NCBI GenBank assembly: GCA_030620735.1
Contig: JAUXDV010000045.1
Coordinates: 1 to 10,031 of the forward strand
Direction: 5' to 3'
Origin: Gammaproteobacteria bacterium
Lineage (GTDB): Bacteria; Pseudomonadota; Gammaproteobacteria; Chromatiales; Chromatiaceae
DNA: 10,031 nucleotides
Shown here: in pieces, positions 5,859-10,031 of the stretch
How the letters are laid out: each line of letters starts with the position of its first letter
Numbering within the stretch: the first letter of the stretch is position 1
The notes under the pieces: model-generated
What the model was told of the DNA's origin: nothing
The model's input: the letters and a program-made list of their open reading frames with translations, nothing else
Databases searched by the model: none
Made by a program: the position numbers and the translations under genes

Positions 5859-6909
5859 GTGTCTGCAATTCCCGTAACGCCCATTCGATATGCTCCTGCA
5901 GCAGCGTGGAAGAGTCATGCAGGCGGCCTTGCAATGCCTCGATCACATCCTGGTGTGCAGCGCCATTTCCCAGCGCCACGGCAATGTTTCTCAGCCAGCG
6001 TTCATGGCCGATTCGGCGGATCGCGGAACCTTCGGTGTTGCGTAGAAACGCCTCTTCATCCCACGCAAACAGCTCCAGCAAAGTCGCGCGGTCGAGTTGA
6101 TGCCTGGGCAGGAAATCACTCTCTGCAGTGTTGCTGGCAAAACGGTTCCACGGGCAGATGGCCATGCAGTCATCGCAACCATAAATGCGATTTCCCAGCA
6201 TTGTTCTGAATTCAACAGGAATTGCTCCCTGCAGTTCAATTGTCAGATAGGAGATGCAGCGCCTGGCGTCTACGACATAGGGGGCGACAATCGCCTGTGT
6301 AGGACATATGTCGATGCAGGCGGTGCAGCGGCCGCAGTGCGCCTGCGCCGGTTCGTCGACAGGCAGGGGCAGATCGATGTATATCTCTCCGAGGAAAAAC
6401 CAGGATCCTGCATGCTGATTGATGAGGTTGCTGTGCTTGCCGATCCATCCCAGCCCGGCTTTTTGCGCCAGCGGTTTCTCCAGCACTGGAGCAGAGTCGA
6501 CAAACACGCGGTAACCATGATCACCGATCTCAAGGGCAATCATCTTTGCCAGGGTGGCGAGACGCTTGCGCAGGGTTTTATGATAATCACGCCCCAGCGC
6601 ATAGCGTGAGATGAAAGCCCGCGCCGGGTCGTCGACCACAGCAAACAGGTCCTCGTTGATGTCCGGCAAAAAATCCATGCGCGCCGAGATGACGCACACT
6701 GTGCCGGCGATCAGTTCAGCAGGACGGCTGCGTTTGCTTCCGTGCCGCGCCATATACTCCATGTCGCCATGATACCCCTGCTGCAGCCACTGGTGCAGGT
6801 GGTTTTCCGCTTCAGTAAGATCCGTGTCGGTAATGCCAAGCTGCTGAAATCCCAGCTCTGCGCCCCATTGTTTGATCTTCTGAGCGAGCAAATGCATCTT
6901 TTTATTCAT
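5836..6909 (-). CDS. queG: Epoxyqueuosine reductase QueG
   Basis: QueG reduces epoxyqueuosine to queuosine at the tRNA wobble position, using cobalamin and two [4Fe-4S] clusters. The 357-residue protein has the QueG N-terminal domain, including VDSAPVLEKPLA with the probable catalytic Asp138 and GLGWIGKHSNL. The ferredoxin-like module has cysteines at 192, 195, 198 and 202 (CGRCTACIDICP) and at 218, 245, 248 and 252 (GCDDCMAICPWN). A HEAT-like helical C-terminus follows. It is divergent from nnr, as in E. coli. The ATG at 6909 gives a normal N-terminus; no strong ribosome-binding site is visible, and Met5 is an alternative. The last eight residues, TQVVSPRL, and the stop lie inside or at the edge of heptad element 3, so the native end was probably replaced or extended. 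Confidence 0.96.
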   Translation of the reverse strand: MNKKMHLLAQKIKQWGAELGFQQLGITDTDLTEAENHLHQWLQQGYHGDMEYMARHGSKRSRPAELIAGTVCVISARMDFLPDINEDLFAVVDDPARAFISRYALGRDYHKTLRKRLATLAKMIALEIGDHGYRVFVDSAPVLEKPLAQKAGLGWIGKHSNLINQHAGSWFFLGEIYIDLPLPVDEPAQAHCGRCTACIDICPTQAIVAPYVVDARRCISYLTIELQGAIPVEFRTMLGNRIYGCDDCMAICPWNRFASNTAESDFLPRHQLDRATLLELFAWDEEAFLRNTEGSAIRRIGHERWLRNIAVALGNGAAHQDVIEALQGRLHDSSTLLQEHIEWALRELQTQVVSPRL

Positions 6910-6942
6910 CGCAGATATAGAGTGGCTACAGTAGGTCTTCTA

Positions 6943-6972
6943 TTCTCGGACAGTCTCCAGTGAGAGTATAAT
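6943..6972. promoter_or_regulatory. Overlapping divergent -10 boxes between queG and nnr
   Basis: The 100-bp divergent region contains AGTATAAT at 6965-6972. On the + strand this gives a consensus -10 box, TATAAT (6967-6972), facing nnr with its start codon about 38 bases downstream. On the - strand the same bases read ATTATACT, giving TATACT (6970-6965) facing queG. Neither has a good -35 box: TTCTCG at 6943-6948 is the best + candidate, 18 bp away. The two genes may compete for polymerase at this spot. This is prediction from motif resemblance only. Confidence 0.4.
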
Positions 6973-7009
6973 CAATAAATCGGGAATAACAGTGTAACAG
7001 TAGAAAGCC

Positions 7010-8515
7010 TTGACCGAAGAAAGAGAGATTCAACAGCCATCACACTCCTTGCCGCATGCGCTTTATCGTGCGGCACAGGTGCGCAGGCTGGACCATACGG
7101 CCATTCACCATTTTGGCATTGCCGGCGAGACCTTGATGGAGAGGGCAGGGGCGTTCAGTTACGCCATGCTGGCGCGCTACTGGCCGCAGGCTAAATCCAT
7201 CGTCGTGATCTGCGGTACGGGCAACAACGGCGGCGACGGCTATGTCGTCGCTCGCATCGCGCACCTTGCCGGTCTGGCCGTCACTCTGTTACAAATGGGA
7301 GATCATGACAAACTCCAGGGCGATGCGGCGCTCAATGCCGGGCGCTGCGAAGCGCTGTCAATTCCCTGCGAGTCCTTCCGGAAAATTCCACATGACACTG
7401 AGGTAATCGTTGACGCCATCCTCGGAACCGGACTGGAGCGCAATGTCAGTGGAAGTTGGGCCGATGCCCTGCAGGGGATCAATCAACATCGCGCACGGGT
7501 TCTTGCAATCGACATCCCTTCCGGGCTGAATTCAGATACTGGTACAGTGATGGGTAGTGCAGTCAGGGCTGACATCACCACAACCTTTATTGCACTCAAA
7601 CAGGGAATGTTCACTGCTGCTGCAGCTGACTATTGCGGAGAAATCCTGTTTCACGCCCTGGATATTCCAGCGCGCCTCTATGCATCGGAGATCCTCAGCG
7701 CCAGAAGAGTCGACTGGAATCGACAGCGGCAATTGCTGCCGCAGCGGCCTCGCAGTTCACACAAGGGTGATTGCGGCCATGTGCTGGTGGTTGGCGGTGC
7801 CCCGGGGTTCAGCGGCGCTGTCAGGCTTGCCGGGGAGGGGGCGCTGCGCAGCGGTGCCGGTCTGGTCTCAATAGCAACAGATGCCCGGCACGCAGGCCTG
7901 ATTACGGCGTCCAGACCAGAGCTGATGTGTCATGGCATCGATAATCCTGCTGAACTGAAACCGCTGCTGCAGCGATGCTCCGTGGTCGCCATCGGTCCGG
8001 GACTGGGGCGGGGCGCCTGGGGGCGCTCCCTGTTTGAGAGCGTCCTCCAGAGCAATAAACCCCTGGTTGTTGATGCTGATGCGCTTAACCTGTTGGCGCA
8101 GCATCCGCAGCAACACCTCAACCGGGTGCTGACTCCACATCCCGGGGAGGCGGCGAGATTACTGGATCAGACGGTCGCGGAGATTCAGAATGATCGATTT
8201 ACTGCAGCAAAACGGCTTCAGCAGCGCTACGGCGGAGTGGTTGTATTGAAAGGCGCCGGTACAGTGATTCACTCTTCGGGGCGCCGCCCCCCGGCTGTCT
8301 GCAGCCAGGGGAATCCTGGAATGGCAACGGGGGGAAGCGGAGATGTGCTTACAGGCGTCATTGCCGGACTCATTGCGCAAGACTTTGAATTACAAGATGC
8401 AGCGGAGACTGGCGTGTGTGCGCATGCAGCAGCAGGTGATCTGGCGGCACAGGATGGAGAACGCGGCATGATCGCCAGTGATCTGTTTCCTTACATTAGA
8501 AAACTCTTGCAATGA
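7010..8515 (+). CDS. nnr: Bifunctional NAD(P)HX repair enzyme (epimerase + ADP-dependent dehydratase)
   Basis: Nnr (YjeF) repairs hydrated NADH and NADPH. The N-terminal domain epimerises R- to S-NAD(P)HX, and the C-terminal ribokinase-fold domain dehydrates the S form using ADP. The 501-residue protein matches the two-domain E. coli enzyme (about 515). The epimerase part has ICGTGNNGGDGYVVA (67-81) and VDAILGTGL (134-142). The dehydratase part has KGDCGHVLVVGGAPGFSGA (252-270), VVDADALNLL, LTPHPGE (374-380), VLKGAGTVI and NPGMATGGSGDVLTG (435-449). The start is TTG at 7010, just after an in-frame TAG at 7001; only a weak AGAAAG precedes it. A second TTG at 7049 (LPHALY) is possible. tsaE follows after 97 bp, an unusually wide gap for this pair. 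Confidence 0.95.
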   Translation: MTEEREIQQPSHSLPHALYRAAQVRRLDHTAIHHFGIAGETLMERAGAFSYAMLARYWPQAKSIVVICGTGNNGGDGYVVARIAHLAGLAVTLLQMGDHDKLQGDAALNAGRCEALSIPCESFRKIPHDTEVIVDAILGTGLERNVSGSWADALQGINQHRARVLAIDIPSGLNSDTGTVMGSAVRADITTTFIALKQGMFTAAAADYCGEILFHALDIPARLYASEILSARRVDWNRQRQLLPQRPRSSHKGDCGHVLVVGGAPGFSGAVRLAGEGALRSGAGLVSIATDARHAGLITASRPELMCHGIDNPAELKPLLQRCSVVAIGPGLGRGAWGRSLFESVLQSNKPLVVDADALNLLAQHPQQHLNRVLTPHPGEAARLLDQTVAEIQNDRFTAAKRLQQRYGGVVVLKGAGTVIHSSGRRPPAVCSQGNPGMATGGSGDVLTGVIAGLIAQDFELQDAAETGVCAHAAAGDLAAQDGERGMIASDLFPYIRKLLQ

Positions 8516-8540
8516 TAAAATCCAGACACAAAGAAAATTC

Positions 8541-8583
8541 AACCACAGATGCACACAGATAAACACAGATCAAAAAGTCTGTG
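8541..8583 (+). repeat. Decamer repeat (NNNCACAGAT x3) with terminal hairpin
   Basis: Three direct 10-base units end in CACAGAT: AACCACAGAT, GCACACAGAT and AAACACAGAT (8541-8570). The last, CACAGA (8564-8569), is mirrored by TCTGTG (8578-8583) across an 8-base loop. From memory this CACAGAT decamer pattern is common between genes in diverse bacteria, usually as a longer palindrome, so this may be a truncated copy. It occupies the nnr-tsaE gap, where related genomes have the two genes touching or overlapping. Confidence 0.75.
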
Positions 8584-8612
8584 CTTTACTTGAACCTAAA
8601 ACTTAAAACCAA

Positions 8613-9122
8613 GTGTCTTCTATTCCATCATCTCCCGAGATCAAGCTCCACTCCCAGCAACAGCAGGAGGCATTCGGCTCACTGCTGGCCGGAGTGCTGC
8701 CTAAGCACGCCGTGATTTTTCTCGAGGGTGAACTCGGGGCGGGAAAGACTACTCTGGTGCGCGGTATCCTGCGTGGCTTTGGCTGGTCAGGCACGGTGAA
8801 GAGTCCGACCTATACGATTCTCGAACCCTATGAACTGCCGCAGCAAAATCTCTACCATTTTGATCTCTACCGGCTGGCAGATGCTGAAGAGCTGGAGTAT
8901 CTGGGGCTGCGGGAATTGCTTGGCGAGGGGCTGCTGTTTTTCGAGTGGCCTGAACGTGGTGAAGCGCTGCTGCCACCTGCGGACATCACCGTGAATATTC
9001 AGCATGAAATATCGGGCAGAGTGTTAAAATTCACTGTTCATGATTTACAACTGCAACACCGAATCGCTCAAGTCATAAAAAAGTTCCCGAACAGCCCCCT
9101 CTCTCTGCGGGGAGAGGGTTAG
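8613..9122 (+). CDS. tsaE: tRNA t6A biosynthesis ATPase TsaE
   Basis: TsaE (YjeE) is the ATPase that, with TsaB, TsaC and TsaD, makes threonylcarbamoyladenosine at position 37 of ANN-decoding tRNAs. The Walker A motif GELGAGKTT is at 39-47. Family signatures VKSPTYTILEPY (62-73), YHFDLYRLADAEELEYLG (81-98) and FEWPERG (110-116) follow. The only available start is GTG at 8613, three codons after an in-frame TAA. There is no recognisable ribosome-binding site, and the bases before it (8588-8612) have a loose 7-bp periodicity. At 169 residues it is longer than E. coli TsaE (153). Roughly the last ten residues (ending SPLSLRGEG) and the TAG stop are encoded by a palindromic repeat, so the C-terminal extension is probably acquired and dispensable. 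Confidence 0.94.
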   Translation: MSSIPSSPEIKLHSQQQQEAFGSLLAGVLPKHAVIFLEGELGAGKTTLVRGILRGFGWSGTVKSPTYTILEPYELPQQNLYHFDLYRLADAEELEYLGLRELLGEGLLFFEWPERGEALLPPADITVNIQHEISGRVLKFTVHDLQLQHRIAQVIKKFPNSPLSLRGEG

Positions 9123-9130
9123 GGTGAGGG
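9094..9130 (+). repeat. REP-like palindromic repeat at the end of tsaE
   Basis: CCCTCTCTC (9097-9105) pairs with GGGAGAGGG (9110-9118), including one G-T pair, around the loop TGCG. The tail TTAGGGTGAGGG (9119-9130) follows. From memory, the combination of a C/T-rich stem and a GGGTTAGGGTGAGGG tail is a very widespread dispersed palindrome in proteobacteria. The left arm, loop and right arm are read through by tsaE, and the TTAG of the tail supplies its stop. The NUDIX gene starts 18 bp beyond the tail. Confidence 0.8.
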
Positions 9131-9148
9131 AAAAACAGAGGAACTGAC

Positions 9149-9994
9149 ATGGATTATCTGCGTCACCTGAAGAATTGCAACAACTTTGATCCACACCTCT
9201 ACACTCCCTTTATGCTCGATGGCAAACAGGTTGGCTGGATAACTCAACAGTTTGGCGAACGTCTGCAGCAGGAGTCTATCTTTCTCTTTGGTGAAGGTGA
9301 GATTACACTCATTCCCGAACTGCAGCACTTCCAACAGCGAACCGACGCATTGGCGGAGGTGGTCGTTAAACTGCACCGGGAAGGCCTGATCAATACCATC
9401 CTGAACGAGCCTTATGCGTTCACCGATGGTCCCAGGGATGAGGCGTTGTGTCTCATCGATCGCGCTGCAGCGGTGCTCTTTGGTCTGCGTTCATTCGGGC
9501 AGCATGTGAATGGCTTTGTGCGCACCGGCGGCGATATTCAGATGTGGGTTGGCCGCCGCGCCAAAGATCGTTTTCTATTCCCGGGAAAACTCGACCAGAT
9601 CGTTGCGGGCGGCCTCCCATGGGGAGTGACTCTTGAAGAAAATCTGAAAAAGGAGTGTTATGAAGAGGCGGGTATTGCCGCTGATCTCGCCATGCAGGCA
9701 AAACCCGTGGGCATCATTCGCTACCAGCTCAGCAGTGAACGCGGCGGCAAGCAGGATCTGCTCTACTGCTACGATCTCGAATTATCATCCGATTTTCAGC
9801 CCTACTGTACCGATGGTGAAGTGGAGGAGTTCTACCTGATGTCACTGGAGGAGATTGCGATCCTGATCAGAGAGAGCGATGAATTCAAACTCAACTGCAA
9901 TCTGGTGATCATCGATTTTCTGATTCGACACGGCTGGCTGCAGCCGCATGAACCCGATTATGTGGAACTGGCGTCCGGACTGACTCAGTCGTGA
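9149..9994 (+). CDS. DUF4743-NUDIX hydrolase (thiamine diphosphatase / Tnr3-like)
   Basis: The 281-residue protein combines an N-terminal DUF4743-type domain (about 1-110, with FMLDGKQVGWI) and a C-terminal NUDIX domain. The layout is that of the yeast YJR142W / S. pombe Tnr3 N-terminal family, some of which hydrolyse oxidised thiamine diphosphate. That substrate is inferred from family membership. The NUDIX box runs from Gly154 to Ile176 and ends KECYEEAGI, so the metal-binding Glu residues are present. Val160 stands where the first box Glu normally is, and Lys168 replaces the Arg. I recall relatives of this subfamily also lacking that first Glu. A strong ribosome-binding site, AGAGGAA (9137-9143), lies five bases before the ATG. 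Position after tsaE suggests possible cotranscription. The TGA stop overlaps the first unit of heptad element 4. Confidence 0.88.
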   Translation: MDYLRHLKNCNNFDPHLYTPFMLDGKQVGWITQQFGERLQQESIFLFGEGEITLIPELQHFQQRTDALAEVVVKLHREGLINTILNEPYAFTDGPRDEALCLIDRAAAVLFGLRSFGQHVNGFVRTGGDIQMWVGRRAKDRFLFPGKLDQIVAGGLPWGVTLEENLKKECYEEAGIAADLAMQAKPVGIIRYQLSSERGGKQDLLYCYDLELSSDFQPYCTDGEVEEFYLMSLEEIAILIRESDEFKLNCNLVIIDFLIRHGWLQPHEPDYVELASGLTQS

Positions 9995-10031
9995 GACGTG
10001 AGTAGCGAGGACTGAGTGGTGAGGCTGGTTG
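9993..10031. repeat. Heptad-repeat element 4 (GAGNNNN), left arm, cut by window edge
   Basis: Five 7-bp units starting GAG (GAGACGT, GAGTAGC, GAGGACT, GAGTGGT, GAGGCTG) run from 9993 to 10027. The first two bases of the first unit are the GA of the NUDIX stop TGA (9992-9994), exactly as for iscX and element 2. The 23 bases 10001-10023 match the - strand of 3814-3792 at 20 positions. An inverted right arm (NNNACTC or CTC units) is predicted beyond the window. Confidence 0.7.

Noticed and set aside
5783..6209. Two + strand open frames beginning in heptad element 3
   Set aside because: They start in repeat sequence and continue antisense to queG with Arg/Ser/Cys-rich low-quality translations.
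6097..6609. 170-codon + strand open frame inside queG
   Set aside because: Complement of the QueG iron-sulfur region; queG is clearly the real gene and this product has no recognisable motif.
9097..9118. Factor-independent terminator of tsaE
   Set aside because: The stem is followed by TTAGGGTGAGGG with no T run, so a REP-like palindrome is the better description.

Overview
This window looks like ordinary housekeeping chromosome from a gammaproteobacterium. The IscU, IscA, HscB, HscA, Fdx and IscX sequences, their order, and the divergent queG / nnr-tsaE pair all match the Gammaproteobacteria. Base composition is moderately GC-rich. The many intergenic repeats make me think of a free-living or sulfur-oxidising lineage such as Chromatiales, but that is a low-confidence guess. 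There is no rRNA, tRNA, CRISPR, prophage, transposase or defence locus in the window.

Layout. (1) Bases 1-3773, + strand: the distal part of an isc operon. It holds the 3' two thirds of iscU, then iscA, hscB, hscA, fdx and iscX. The hscB-hscA and hscA-fdx junctions each overlap by one base (TAATG). (2) Bases 3803-5657, - strand: a probable two-gene unit. An inner-membrane-anchored OmpA-like protein comes first, with galE 13 bp downstream. (3) Bases 5836-6909, - strand: queG, divergent from (4) bases 7010-9122, + strand: nnr and tsaE. (5) Bases 9149-9994, + strand: a DUF4743-NUDIX hydrolase, where many gammaproteobacteria carry the N-acetylmuramoyl-L-alanine amidase gene.

How the genes work together. 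The isc genes assemble Fe-S clusters. IscU is the scaffold, IscA a carrier, HscB/HscA the co-chaperone and chaperone that act on IscU, Fdx the electron donor, and IscX a small IscS-binding modulator. QueG is a 4Fe-4S client and finishes the tRNA base queuosine. TsaE energises synthesis of tRNA t6A, Nnr repairs damaged NAD(P)H, and GalE makes UDP-galactose.

The unusual content lies between the genes. Four elements are built from strict 7-bp repeats whose second half is the reverse complement of the first (3422-3543, 3772-3814, 5714-5858, 9993 to the window edge). Three further repeats of other kinds are also present (602-637, 8541-8583, 9094-9130). All of them sit at or just after a stop codon, and several supply the last codons and the stop of the neighbouring gene (galE, queG, tsaE). 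The heptad elements put stop codons in every reading frame. Two of them share a 17-base core that is identical at 15 positions. These elements are the best candidates here for something poorly described. No gene-free stretch exceeds 300 bp.
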